Shown: in pieces, positions 9,034 through 18,112 of the stretch
Numbering within the stretch: position 1 is the first letter of the stretch
Layout of the letters: every line of letters begins with the position of its first letter
Assembly: GCA_026390585.1 (NCBI GenBank)
Contig: JAPLFP010000184.1
Location: 1 to 33,087, forward strand
Source of the DNA: Ignavibacteriales bacterium
GTDB lineage: Bacteria; Bacteroidota; Ignavibacteria; UBA10030
Direction: 5' to 3'
DNA length: 33,087 nt
Program-made: the position numbers and the translations under genes
The notes under the pieces: generated by a model
The model's input: only the letters and a program-made list of their open reading frames with translations
The model's database searches: none
What the model was told of the DNA's origin: nothing

Positions 9034-10065
9034 CTACTTTGCCTTCAGTTTCACTTTGACCTCAACGGACATGCCGGGAAGCAGTTGGGCCGATGTCTTC
9101 TCCGTCGGTCCGGTAGCCGGCTGGATCGATATCTTCACCGGGATACGTTGTGTGATCTTCGTGAAATTGCCCGAGGCATTGTTCGGCGGTATCAAAGAGA
9201 ATTGGGAGGCCGTGTTCGATCCAATCTGAAAAACCTTGCCCGAAAACTTCATGTCCGGATATGCATCGACGCTGACCTCAACATTGTCACCGACGCGAAG
9301 GGCGCTGATGCTTGTCTCTTCCATGTTAGCAGTCACCCAGAGATTTTTGAGATCGTACACAGTGAAGATCGGCTGTCCCGGCGACACGACATCCCCCGCG
9401 AGAACCCACCGCTTGGAAATGACGCCGCTCATGGGTGACAGAATGACCGTGTTCTTGAGCTGGGTGTCGATGACGTTCAACTGGGCTTTCGCCGAGTTTG
9501 CCTGAGCGTTGGCAATGCCGATGCGAGCCTTCGCAGATTCAAACTCACTTTGTGCATGGTCGAATTGTTCTTTGGTAATGATATTGTCTTTGATCTGAGC
9601 CATCGCTCGCCTGTAATCCGTCTGGGCTTTCTCGAGGCTCACGTTGGTAAGCACGATGTTCTCCTGTGAGAGAGCCATCGCAGTGCGAGCTTGCGCCTGC
9701 TGTGAACGCAAATCGCTGTCATCAAGCCTGACAAGGATCTGGCCAGACTGGACGTTGTCACCTTCGTTTGCCGTCAAACTGTCAATTCGACCCAGGATCT
9801 TAGCGCTGATAGCCACCCGATTGGCGTCGACATATGCATCATCGGTGCTGGCGTACTCTCGTGACCCGATGTACCAATAGTACGCCAGGATCGCCATCCC
9901 GATAATGACGACGAAAAGGGGAATGACGAGCTTGAAGTTCTTGTACAAGGGAACAGATTCGATTGGCTCTTCGTCATTTCCACCATCGGGTGGGGGTGGC
10001 TGATGTTCGGCTCGGACGTTTTGACCTTGTGGTCGCTGCTGATCTTGGCGTGGGGCTTGTTCCAT
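9034..10065 (-). CDS. emrA: HlyD/EmrA-family membrane-fusion adaptor
   Basis: A 343-aa periplasmic adaptor anchored by one N-terminal transmembrane helix (about residues 45-67, VIPLFVVIIGMAILAYYWYI) after a short cytoplasmic Pro/Gln-rich leader. The biotinyl/lipoyl half-motifs are visible at YVDANRVAISAKILGRIDSL and near TVILSPMSGVISKRWVLAGD, separated by a helical hairpin (about 115-190). The beta-barrel follows (LWVTANMEETSISALRVGD). It lies between the TetR regulator (16 nt upstream) and the EmrB-like pump (2 nt downstream), which is the standard emrAB layout. It bridges the pump and the TolC channel. Confidence 0.94.
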   Translation of the reverse strand: MEQAPRQDQQRPQGQNVRAEHQPPPPDGGNDEEPIESVPLYKNFKLVIPLFVVIIGMAILAYYWYIGSREYASTDDAYVDANRVAISAKILGRIDSLTANEGDNVQSGQILVRLDDSDLRSQQAQARTAMALSQENIVLTNVSLEKAQTDYRRAMAQIKDNIITKEQFDHAQSEFESAKARIGIANAQANSAKAQLNVIDTQLKNTVILSPMSGVISKRWVLAGDVVSPGQPIFTVYDLKNLWVTANMEETSISALRVGDNVEVSVDAYPDMKFSGKVFQIGSNTASQFSLIPPNNASGNFTKITQRIPVKISIQPATGPTEKTSAQLLPGMSVEVKVKLKAK

Positions 10066-10081
10066 GTTCGTTGAACCCTTT

Positions 10082-10705
10082 CTAAAGTGAGCTTCTTTTC
10101 ACGATGCCTTGCAACAGAGTATCAATAAGAAAATCTACTTGCTGTTCGAAATTTTCAATTTGTTCGCGAGTTTCTCCATGGGCTTGTGTAGCCTGGAGAA
10201 ATCGCAGACGAAGTCCTAGGAGAACATGCAGGATGAGCTCTGCCGTCTTCTCCGGAGAAGCCACCTCGAACTCATTATTCTGCTTCCCCTCGCTGACAAT
10301 GGTCGTAATCATGTCCATTTCCTGGCGAGAGAAGGTGACAAAAAGATCTTTGAATCCGGGTTTGGACTCCTGCCAGAACGTCGAATTAAGTGCGCTGAAG
10401 TTGAGCAGTTGATTCCCGAGTGCGATTCGCTGTCGAACGTAGGCTTTAAGCTTTTCTCTCGCCGGATCGGGATGCTGCAGGATGCCCTTCGTATTTTGCA
10501 GGAACTTGTCCTGCTTGCGAGCGATCACGGCCCGAAAAATATTTTCCTTGGTCGGATAGTAGTAGTACAGTGAAGCCTTGGCCAGACCGATGTCTTGTGC
10601 GATTTCATCCATCGTGACCTTGGAGAATCCAAAGCGTGCGAATCTGTTCTCCGCGGCATCGAGGATGTGCTTTTCTTTTTCGTGTGCGAGGTTGGGGAGA
10701 GCCAT
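10082..10705 (-). CDS. TetR/AcrR-family repressor of the efflux operon
   Basis: A 207-aa transcription factor. The N-terminal helix-turn-helix (about residues 28-50) reads FSKVTMDEIAQDIGLAKASL followed by YYYYPTKENIF, typical of TetR proteins. The C-terminal part should be the ligand-binding and dimerisation domain. It is the first gene of the efflux operon, 16 nt ahead of the adaptor gene, so it probably represses itself and the pump and is released by a pump substrate. A 10-bp perfect inverted repeat starting 11 nt upstream of its ATG is the likely operator. Its ligand is unknown. Confidence 0.93.
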   Translation of the reverse strand: MALPNLAHEKEKHILDAAENRFARFGFSKVTMDEIAQDIGLAKASLYYYYPTKENIFRAVIARKQDKFLQNTKGILQHPDPAREKLKAYVRQRIALGNQLLNFSALNSTFWQESKPGFKDLFVTFSRQEMDMITTIVSEGKQNNEFEVASPEKTAELILHVLLGLRLRFLQATQAHGETREQIENFEQQVDFLIDTLLQGIVKRSSL

Positions 10706-10715
10706 GCTTTCTTCG

Positions 10716-10750
10716 ACCTTTCGACTAATAACGTTGAATCGTCGAAAGGT
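10716..10750. promoter_or_regulatory. Candidate TetR operator (10-bp inverted repeat)
   Basis: ACCTTTCGAC (10716-10725) and GTCGAAAGGT (10741-10750) are perfect reverse complements separated by 15 nt, beginning 11 nt before the repressor start codon. On the minus strand the distal arm overlaps TACCTTTC (10744-10751), which resembles a -7 element, so a bound repressor could block transcription. The operator role is inferred from position. Confidence 0.7.
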
Positions 10751-11065
10751 ACTCGCGATTTTTCATATTTTGTGCAGAGTTATGAAAAATGTACATGAGT
10801 GGCATTCAGTAGTCGCAGTTTTCGCCTGTTTTCATCAAATCTAGGGCGGTCAAGCGGGTTTGTGTTTCTTTTGAGCGAATCATCGTGTAGATTGTCGGCG
10901 GAAAAACCGCTATGGAATCTGTTTTCTCATTGACATTTGGCTTTTCGATCACCGCAGATCTCTCCGAATCACGGGAGAATGAGGGCGGAGATAGTTGCAG
11001 CTTCCCCCATCTGACCCCACTCTGCAATACTTCGATCTAGACCACCTCAGGTTCTGTACCCAACC
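10751..11065. other. Intergenic region between efflux operon and APC permease
   Basis: About 315 nt between divergent genes, upstream of the candidate TetR operator. I see only a short hairpin (GCGG-AAAAA-CCGC, 10898-10910) and a TTGACA at 10930 without a convincing partner element. No gene, tRNA or clear promoter for the permease was found. Confidence 0.4.
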
Positions 11066-13090
11066 ATGAAGCAGCAATATATCTCTGTACCCGAACCGTC
11101 TGGTTCTTCAAGCGCCAAGAAAATCAAGGTTGTTATCATTACGACGGTGATGCTTTCGTTTATCTCCTTCTGGAGGGCATCAGCGATCGTTTTGTGTGAT
11201 CTGGCTTCGAGCGCGTATTATGCGGTGGGTATCGCAGAAAAAGCCGTAGGGCCATCAGCGCCGTGGTTCATTCTCTTTGTCATGCTCTTTGCTTACGGGA
11301 TTCGTGCAGTGTACATCGAATCCTCCAGCATGTTCGTCCGCGGCGGAGTCTACAAGGTTGTGCGTGAAGCGCTCGGAGAAAAGATGGCCACATTCTCCGT
11401 TTCAGCGCTGATTTTCGACTATCTGATCACCGCTCCCATCAGCGCCGTCTCCGCGGGCCAATATCTCTCCGGCCTTCTTAATTCGCTTCTCGCTGCAATC
11501 GGTTCTCACATTGTTCTCAACGAGAATGTTGTTTCAGTTGCGACAGCTCTTCTGATACAGGGATACTTCTGGCGCAAGAACATCATCGGAATTGAGGAGT
11601 CGAGCCAAAAAGCGCTTCGGATTTTCCAGGTTACTTCTGTTCTGGCCGTCGTCCTCTTCGTCTGGTCGATTGTGACTATCTCGGTGCGGGGAGTTCATCT
11701 CCCGCCGTTTTCGATCCAACTCTCGGACGAATCACTGGGTTGGCTAAAGCACATCGATTGGTTGAAGACAATAGGGGCCGTGGGTGTACTGGTCGGAATG
11801 GGCCATGCTATTCTTGCTGTGAGTGGTGAGGAGACACTTGCCCAGGTCTACCGTGAAATCGAGGCTCCAAAGCTCAAAAACCTGAAGCGAACCGGAATGG
11901 TGATTTTTCTCTTCGCGTTTGTGTTTACCGGTCTGAATGCCTTGTTTGCAGCGATGATCGTCCCGCAGGAAGAACTCGTGGGGGTCTACAATGAAAATGC
12001 CTTGAGCGGACTGGCGATGCACTTTGTCGGACCGCACTCGGCGCTCCTCGTTCTGCAAGGTTTCGTCGTCTTTACCGGCTTTCTCATCTTGTCCGGCGCG
12101 GTTAACACATCGCTCATCGGCGCCAACAGTGTTCTCAATCGGGTCGCAGAAGACGGAGTGTTGCATGCCTGGTTCAGAAAGCCCCACGAGAGATTTGGCA
12201 CATCGTACCGAATCGTCAACACGCTCGCAATTCTTCAAACACTCATTATTCTGGCGAGCCGCGGGGATGTCTTTCTACTCGGTGAAGCGTACGCCTTCGG
12301 GGTCGTCTGGAGTTTCGTGATGATGGCGGTTTCGATGATCGTGTTGAGATACAAGGATCGGTCGGTCAGGGAATGGAGGGTTCCGCCGAACATAACGATT
12401 GCCGGCGTTGAGATTCCCATCGGCCTCGGATTCGTGTTCATCGTCTTGTTTGCCCTGGGTGTTGTCAATCTTCTGACAAAACCAATCGCCACGCAGGGGG
12501 GGATTGCCTTCACTGCTGTTCTTTATGTTGTGTTCGCCATATCAAAACATATGAATGAAAGAAAGGCAGCCGACAAAGCTCATGATCTGGAACGGTTCAA
12601 CATTTTTGCGCAGGACAAACTGACGGCAGAATCGATTGGTTGTGAATTCACAAGACGAAAACTGGTTGCCGTTCGGTCGCTGAATCGTCTTCAACACCTG
12701 AAGAAGTGCCTCGATGAGACCGATCCTGATTCGACAGACGTTATTGTGATGAAGGCAAAGGTTCTGACCGGCATAGGCAACACTCAGATCGACGTTTCGA
12801 TCGACACGGATGCGGAGGAGCTGTTTTCACAGGTGATCAAGCTTGCGGAGAAGGAAGGGAAAACAGTTATCCCGATTGTTGTTCCGACGAATAACGTCGC
12901 CTACGCGATTGCCCACACAGCTGCGCAACTTGGTGCGGAGGAAGTGATCATTGGGACGTCCGACAAGTACCCCGCCGAATACCAGCTGCAACAATTCGCG
13001 CTCCATTGGGGGATGGTCGAAGCGGATGAGCGACACAAACTCCTTTTACGCTCAATCGGAACGAATAGCGAATTGAGGGTGGACTTGTAG
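11066..13090 (+). CDS. APC-superfamily amino-acid permease fused to a universal-stress-like domain
   Basis: A 674-aa inner-membrane permease. About 12 hydrophobic segments occupy residues 25-490, starting with a helix containing SFISFWRASAIVLCDLASSA and a second containing SAPWFILFVMLFAYGIRAVY. AVSGEETLAQVYREIEAPK is a conserved cytoplasmic-loop feature of APC transporters. After about residue 500 the chain is soluble and ends in a USP-like alpha/beta domain (VIVMKAKVLTG, VIPIVVPTNN, GAEEVIIGTSDKYPAEYQLQ). Permeases of this build occur in several bacteria and the domain may regulate transport by nucleotide sensing. The Shine-Dalgarno site is weak (CAGG). The substrate, amino acid or amine, is not identifiable. 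Confidence 0.85.
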   Translation: MKQQYISVPEPSGSSSAKKIKVVIITTVMLSFISFWRASAIVLCDLASSAYYAVGIAEKAVGPSAPWFILFVMLFAYGIRAVYIESSSMFVRGGVYKVVREALGEKMATFSVSALIFDYLITAPISAVSAGQYLSGLLNSLLAAIGSHIVLNENVVSVATALLIQGYFWRKNIIGIEESSQKALRIFQVTSVLAVVLFVWSIVTISVRGVHLPPFSIQLSDESLGWLKHIDWLKTIGAVGVLVGMGHAILAVSGEETLAQVYREIEAPKLKNLKRTGMVIFLFAFVFTGLNALFAAMIVPQEELVGVYNENALSGLAMHFVGPHSALLVLQGFVVFTGFLILSGAVNTSLIGANSVLNRVAEDGVLHAWFRKPHERFGTSYRIVNTLAILQTLIILASRGDVFLLGEAYAFGVVWSFVMMAVSMIVLRYKDRSVREWRVPPNITIAGVEIPIGLGFVFIVLFALGVVNLLTKPIATQGGIAFTAVLYVVFAISKHMNERKAADKAHDLERFNIFAQDKLTAESIGCEFTRRKLVAVRSLNRLQHLKKCLDETDPDSTDVIVMKAKVLTGIGNTQIDVSIDTDAEELFSQVIKLAEKEGKTVIPIVVPTNNVAYAIAHTAAQLGAEEVIIGTSDKYPAEYQLQQFALHWGMVEADERHKLLLRSIGTNSELRVDL

Positions 13091-13173
13091 CCAACGCACG
13101 TCCTTGGAATTAGCACTCGCATCCGGTATTGTCAGAATCCACCTGCCTATCGAAGGTGCAGAAGTCTCCTCCC

Positions 13174-15885
13174 CTAAAGACTCTCAAATGTGTAATCTCC
13201 CGACCCAACCTCGAAGACCGCGCAGCCATCCTCGGTTTTTAAATATTTGATGCCTTCGACCAATTTCGCTGACTTGCCACCCTCAAGGACTTTGTCGGGA
13301 TCTGAGGCTGGCACATAGACCAGACTGGTTGTGTTTGCGGGCACTTTCACTTTGATCGTGAATTTTCCTTCTTGCCGTGTCCATTCCACCTTAAGCGCGC
13401 CGTGAATCGATAGGTACTCAGCCTTCGCGTATTTCAGTCTTTCGTTTGGACGTGGGTGTACAACGAAGCGCTTGTAGCCTGCCACGTCGGGGTCAAGGTC
13501 GATTCCAGCGACAAACCGGTAGAGCCATTCACCCACTGAGCCCATGGAGTAATGGTTGAAGGAGTTCATCCCGGGATCCTGAAAACCTTTCTCCGTTGTC
13601 CATCCGTCCCACCGTTCCCAAATTGTTGTCGCACCCTGCGTGATGGGATATCCCCATGACGGAAACGTTGTATTAAAGAGCAGCCGATAGGCGAGGTCAA
13701 GGTTGCCGCTCTCCGTTAGGACTGGATTCAAATACTTCACTCCGATGAAACCGGTCGAAAGGTGATTTTCCCTATCCTGGATGTCTTTCACCAGAAGTTC
13801 TGCTGCCCGGCTTCGCAGGTTCTGAGGCATCAGGTTGAACGCCAATGCGAGGACATACCCGGTTTGCGTTTTGCCCTCGATCTGTCCATCGGAGGCAACG
13901 TAAGTCTTCTGGAAGGCTGCTCTCACTGAATCGAAGAGTGACTTGTAGTATCGTTCCTCCGATGTCTTTCCGATGGCTTTCGCCATATCCGCCATCAGCC
14001 ATGCATCATGAGCCCAAAAGGCAGTGGCAAGAAGATCCTTGGGAGTTTCGGCGTTGATGGAGAGCCAGTCACCGTAATTATTGTTGAGGCGGTTCTTCCG
14101 TATGTGGTCTGGATTCCCTTCTTCCAGATATCGCATCCATCTGGTCATCGCATCAAAGTGCTGTTCGATAATACTCTTGTCACCATAGGTTCGATAGATG
14201 TACCATGGAACAATGACTCCGGCATCCCCCCAACCAGGTGCGCCGTCGGTACCAAGTCCGTCGATGTAGGGGTTGGTATCTTTGAATGCCCCTTGCGGGG
14301 ATTGAGAATCCTCGACGTCAACCATCCATTTCGTCATGAATGAAGCCACGTCCATGTTGAACGAAGCCGTCCGCACAAAGATCTGTGCATCGCCCATCCA
14401 TCCAAGCCGCTCATCGCGCTGTGGACAGTCTGTCGGTATGCTGATGAAATTCCCGCGCTGACTCCAGAGAATGTTGCTGACGAGTTGATTGACCATTGGA
14501 TCCGAACATGCAAACGTGCTACTGATAGGTAGATCCGTGTTGACTGCGCATCCAAGGATTGCATCGCGCTGGGGCTTCTTCGTAAGACCCGTGACCTCCA
14601 CGTATCGGAAGCCATGGAATGTGAAGTGCGGCTGAAGAACTTCTTCATGACCTCCCTGGAGGATATACGTTTCCGTCGCCTTTGCTCTCCTCAGGTTTGC
14701 AGTGTAGATTGTTCCGTCGGGATTCAGTACCTCCGCATGTCGAAGCGTTACCGTCATCCCAGCTTGTCCGCGAACTTTGAGTCGACAGAATCCGGCGAAG
14801 TTCTGACCGAAATCAATTACGAAGGTCCCATTCACTGGTTCTGTCACCTTCTTCGGCTTCAGAACTTGCGTAATGCGAACAGGTTCTGTCCGAAGAGGAA
14901 CGAGGCGAACTTCAGGTGCGGGAAAAATGTCCACCGGTTGCCATTGTGCATCATCGAATCCCGGTTTGTCCCAGCCCCTCATCTCTCTGCGGGCGTCGTA
15001 ACTCTCTCCCATCAGCATGTCGGAATAGAGAATGGGTCCGTACCAACCTTTCCAGGTTGCATCTGTGCCGACGATCTCCTCCGTTCCGTCGTTGTACTCG
15101 ATGTGGAGCTGGAGAAGAGCGCTGGTCTGGTCGCCATAGTTGTTTGGTTTCAGTGCGAAACCGACATATCCCTTGTACCATCCATCACCAATGATGATCC
15201 CCAGGCAGTTGGCCCCTTTCCTAATCTGACTTGTCACGTCGTAGGTGAAGTACTGAAACCGTTTTTTGTAGTCGGACCATTCAGGCGAAAGGAATTCCTT
15301 CCCGACTCGATTCCCATTGATATTGGCGATGAACATTCCGCGTGCGGTGACGTAGGCAAAGGCACGGCGAACAGTCTTGGTCAAGACAAATTCTTTCCTG
15401 ACGTATGGTGCGGGGCGTAGATCGGCTGACGGGTCAGCTTTCAATCCGATCCATTGCGACTTCCAATCGCCTTTGGTCAGCAAGCCCATTCTCCACATCG
15501 CTGGCTTGGAGAAATTCGACGCGTGGTCATGATTGTCCCACACCCGGACTTTCCAGAAACAGGTTGCTCGGGATCCCAAAGGAACGCCCGCGTAGAGGAC
15601 TTGATTTGATTGATCGGTCGTCACTTTTCCGCTCTCCCACAGATCTCCGTGGTTTTGATCAAGGAGCCTCTGTGTGCTGGCTGCAAGAATTTCGTACGCG
15701 GTTTGCATCGTACCGCGTTCTTGTGATTCGATGATCCAACTCAATCGCGGTGTGGCAACATCCACGCTGAGTGGATTGACGAGATACTCGCACCGAAGGG
15801 CGGTTGGCTTGGACTGCGCTGAGGATGTGTTTTGAGAGCCGATGGATGCCATGAGGATCACCAGGATGAAGGTTGTTGCTTTCAT
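13174..15885 (-). CDS. Secreted GH78 alpha-L-rhamnosidase
   Basis: Predicted to release terminal alpha-L-rhamnose from plant or bacterial polysaccharides and glycosides. The frame is open to 15918, but ATG 15885 is chosen because a GAGG lies 8 nt upstream and the product (903 aa) then begins with a signal peptide (MKATTFILVILMASIGSQN). Domain order follows GH78: N-terminal Ig-like and Bac_rhamnosid_N domains (RCEYLVNPLSVDVATPRLSW; MLMGESYDARRE), a concanavalin-like domain (FVIDFGQNFAGF), the alpha6 barrel, and a C-terminal beta-sandwich. The catalytic acid should be the Glu of DCPQRDERLGWMGD (about E492) and the base the Glu of TTIWERWDG (about E757). It ends convergently 83 nt from the permease gene. 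Confidence 0.95.
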   Translation of the reverse strand: MKATTFILVILMASIGSQNTSSAQSKPTALRCEYLVNPLSVDVATPRLSWIIESQERGTMQTAYEILAASTQRLLDQNHGDLWESGKVTTDQSNQVLYAGVPLGSRATCFWKVRVWDNHDHASNFSKPAMWRMGLLTKGDWKSQWIGLKADPSADLRPAPYVRKEFVLTKTVRRAFAYVTARGMFIANINGNRVGKEFLSPEWSDYKKRFQYFTYDVTSQIRKGANCLGIIIGDGWYKGYVGFALKPNNYGDQTSALLQLHIEYNDGTEEIVGTDATWKGWYGPILYSDMLMGESYDARREMRGWDKPGFDDAQWQPVDIFPAPEVRLVPLRTEPVRITQVLKPKKVTEPVNGTFVIDFGQNFAGFCRLKVRGQAGMTVTLRHAEVLNPDGTIYTANLRRAKATETYILQGGHEEVLQPHFTFHGFRYVEVTGLTKKPQRDAILGCAVNTDLPISSTFACSDPMVNQLVSNILWSQRGNFISIPTDCPQRDERLGWMGDAQIFVRTASFNMDVASFMTKWMVDVEDSQSPQGAFKDTNPYIDGLGTDGAPGWGDAGVIVPWYIYRTYGDKSIIEQHFDAMTRWMRYLEEGNPDHIRKNRLNNNYGDWLSINAETPKDLLATAFWAHDAWLMADMAKAIGKTSEERYYKSLFDSVRAAFQKTYVASDGQIEGKTQTGYVLALAFNLMPQNLRSRAAELLVKDIQDRENHLSTGFIGVKYLNPVLTESGNLDLAYRLLFNTTFPSWGYPITQGATTIWERWDGWTTEKGFQDPGMNSFNHYSMGSVGEWLYRFVAGIDLDPDVAGYKRFVVHPRPNERLKYAKAEYLSIHGALKVEWTRQEGKFTIKVKVPANTTSLVYVPASDPDKVLEGGKSAKLVEGIKYLKTEDGCAVFEVGSGDYTFESL

Positions 15886-16139
15886 GTGAAAGCCTCGTTT
15901 CATACGTGACTCCGACACTCCGCCAACCAGGGGAGGGAAATGTCGGAATGCTCAGAAGGAAGGGATGGGATTTGAAGTCCGAACCCATTATACTCAAAGA
16001 AGAAGTCAATGACAATGGCGCGGATGCTGACCATGTCGCTCTCAGTCAGTTGCATTTCAGTAGGTGATGGAATAGATTGAATTCGTGTGTCCCCAAGGAA
16101 TTGACGAGAACAAACTCAGTTTCCGCTTCGGAGGTTCTT
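15886..16139. other. Divergent intergenic region between GH78 and DUF2891 genes
   Basis: About 250 nt containing the GH78 Shine-Dalgarno site and, at 16130-16134, the GGAGG of the DUF2891 gene. No convincing promoter pair, repeat or small gene was found. Confidence 0.35.
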
Positions 16140-17088
16140 ATGGATCATGCTTCTTTCCACAGAATGACTCGGCTGGCTGCTTGGATTTTCTCAGTTCTCG
16201 CGTTTTGGATTGTACCGCAAGCAAGGACAGCCGAGAGCGACACGAGCGCTTCCCGGCAGGAATGGAAACTCACCCCAGCCGTTGCTTCGAACTTTGCTCG
16301 AATAGCACTCCGTTGCGTCTCCAGAGAGTATCCCAACAAGCCCGATCACGTTTTCAATGACGAGAATGATCTTTTGAGCCCAAAGGCGATGCATCCATCT
16401 TTCTACGGATGTTTCGACTGGCATTCCTCGGTTCATGGGCATTGGATGCTGGTCAAAATTCTCCAGCTCTTCCCGGATCTGCCGGAATCAGGTCAAATCA
16501 GGGCTGCACTCGGAGCCAACCTGACCGCCGACAACATCCGGAGAGAAGTCCAATATCTCGATCAACCCGGCCGAAAGTCATTCGAGCGAACATATGGTTG
16601 GGCGTGGCTCCTCAAACTTGCGGAGGAACTGCAAGGCTGGGACGACAATCAAGGTTGGGAGTGGTCCAGGAATCTGGATCCTCTCGTTCAGGCAATCATG
16701 GGACGTTACATGGATTTTCTTCCGAAGCAAACATATCCTATCCGGACGGGCGTGCATCCCAATACGGCCTTCGGGATATCGTTCGCATTGGACTACGCGA
16801 GAGCGGCAAAGAACCAAAAACTGGAACAGGTACTTGTGGAGCGCAGCACGACGTACTATGCTGCCGACAAAGATGCGCCTCTGTCATGGGAACCGGGGGG
16901 TGAAGATTTCTTCTCGCCGAGTCTCATAGAAGCTGATCTGATGAGGATCAATACTTCTGTCATCAGCAAAAAAACACGCTGGTGATGCACTCGCTCATGT
17001 CGCCAGTGGAAACTACGAGGGGGAACACTGGCTCGCATCCTTTGCCGTTTTCATGCTCTCGCAATCCTTTGAATCCGGAAACCGATGA
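16140..17088 (+). pseudogene. DUF2891-family gene with internal deletion and frameshift
   Basis: The start ATG 16140 has GGAGG 5 nt upstream, then a signal-anchor-like segment (AAWIFSVLAFWIVPQARTAE). The first 280 or so residues match DUF2891: HPSFYGCFDWHSSVHGHWML, YGWAWLLKLAEELQGW, RTGVHPNTAFGISFALDYAR, WEPGGEDFFSPSLIEADLMR. The family should continue with about 60-70 more residues before its conserved C-terminus. Here the original frame ends at 16985, while the C-terminal block (GDALAHVASGNYEGEHWLAS, then FAVFMLSQ) appears in the next frame and stops at 17088. An internal deletion not divisible by three therefore joins the two parts. DUF2891 function is unknown. The final TGA overlaps an ATG at 17085, suggesting former coupling to the M55 gene. 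A sequencing error could explain the frameshift but not the missing block. Confidence 0.82.
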
Positions 17089-17126
17089 CTCGCGAACTCA
17101 GTCCAATAGCTCAGGGAGGTACGGCC

Positions 17127-18026
17127 ATGCATCGAATGACTTGTGGAAGTCTTCTTATCCTCTTGATTGTTCTGTTACTTGCATCAAGTGTCACGAACGC
17201 TCAGAAGCTCAAGGTCTATATCTCTGCCGACATGGAGGGAATCACCGGCGTCGTCAGTGCAGATCAGACTGGCGCTGGACCCGACTATGGAATGGCGAGA
17301 AAGTGGATGACGGATGATGTCAATGCAGCAATCGTGGGCGCCTTGGAGGCCGGGGCCACCGAAGTCGTGGTGAATGATTCTCACGGCGATATGAGGAACA
17401 TTCTCCCTGGTGAGCTTAACCCCAATGCTGCGCTCATTTCAGGTTCACCGAAGCCGTTTGGAATGATGCAGGGAATCGATGCGTCATTTGATGCTGTGAT
17501 GTTTGTTGGTTATCACGCTCGAGCAGGGACTGTTGACGCGGTGCTCGACCATACGATCTCCAGCGCTGTTGTGTACTCAATCAGGATAAACGGAATTGAG
17601 ATGCCGGAGCTCGGGATCAACGCACTTGTGGCGGGTTACTACAATGTCCCCGTTGTGATGCTCTCGGGGGACAGGTCGGCATGCGAACAGGCGAAGGAAG
17701 TGCTTGGAGAGAAGACAGTTGTTGCCCAGGTGAAGGAAGCGATTGGGCGCACTGCCGCGAAGAATCTATCGTTTGAAGGCGCACGCAAGCTGATTCGTCA
17801 GCAGGCGAAGTCGGCAATCGAAAAACGCAAAGAGCTCAAACCGTACAAACTGAACGCGCCGTACCGGTTCGAGCTGGCCTACTTTCGTAGTTCGCAGACG
17901 GACAATGCCCTATCTGTTCGGGGGGTCAAGCGAATAAGTCCGAGGGCGGTTCAATTCGAATCAGAAGACTTCATTGTGGGATGCAAACTCCTCCGGGCAT
18001 TGATCTCTTTGGGTCGAGACAATTGA
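17127..18026 (+). CDS. Secreted M55-family D-aminopeptidase (DppA-like)
   Basis: The frame is open from 17085, but ATG 17127 follows AGGGAGGT (17113-17120) by 6 nt and yields a signal peptide (MHRMTCGSLLILLIVLLLAS), total 299 aa. Zinc and catalytic residues of Bacillus DppA are all recognisable: SADMEG (D35, E37), NDSHG (H86), GYHA (H130), DHT (H142, catalytic) and PELGINA (E161), with nearly the same spacing as DppA. M55 enzymes cleave peptides with N-terminal D-amino acids, such as D-Ala-D-Ala from peptidoglycan turnover. DppA itself is cytoplasmic, so an exported form suggests scavenging of external cell-wall peptides. A bidirectional terminator lies 31 nt downstream. Confidence 0.92.
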   Translation: MHRMTCGSLLILLIVLLLASSVTNAQKLKVYISADMEGITGVVSADQTGAGPDYGMARKWMTDDVNAAIVGALEAGATEVVVNDSHGDMRNILPGELNPNAALISGSPKPFGMMQGIDASFDAVMFVGYHARAGTVDAVLDHTISSAVVYSIRINGIEMPELGINALVAGYYNVPVVMLSGDRSACEQAKEVLGEKTVVAQVKEAIGRTAAKNLSFEGARKLIRQQAKSAIEKRKELKPYKLNAPYRFELAYFRSSQTDNALSVRGVKRISPRAVQFESEDFIVGCKLLRALISLGRDN

Positions 18027-18057
18027 TGTCTTCCTGCGTCGGGACCCGGTTTCAAAG

Positions 18058-18087
18058 AAAACGCCCAGCCATTCGGCCGGGCGTTTT
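18058..18087. terminator. Bidirectional rho-independent terminator between M55 and M28 genes
   Basis: AAAACGCCC (18058-18066) pairs perfectly with GGGCGTTTT (18079-18087), with an inner GCC/GGC pair around ATTC. A-runs and T-runs flank the stem on both strands, so it can end both convergent transcripts. Confidence 0.9.
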
Positions 18088-18112
18088 TCGTTTCGGAATT
18101 CCGCAGACGTGA

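Noticed and set aside
14614-15420. 268-codon open frame on the plus strand
   Set aside because: Antisense shadow of the GH78 gene; the composition is that of a reverse-frame translation.
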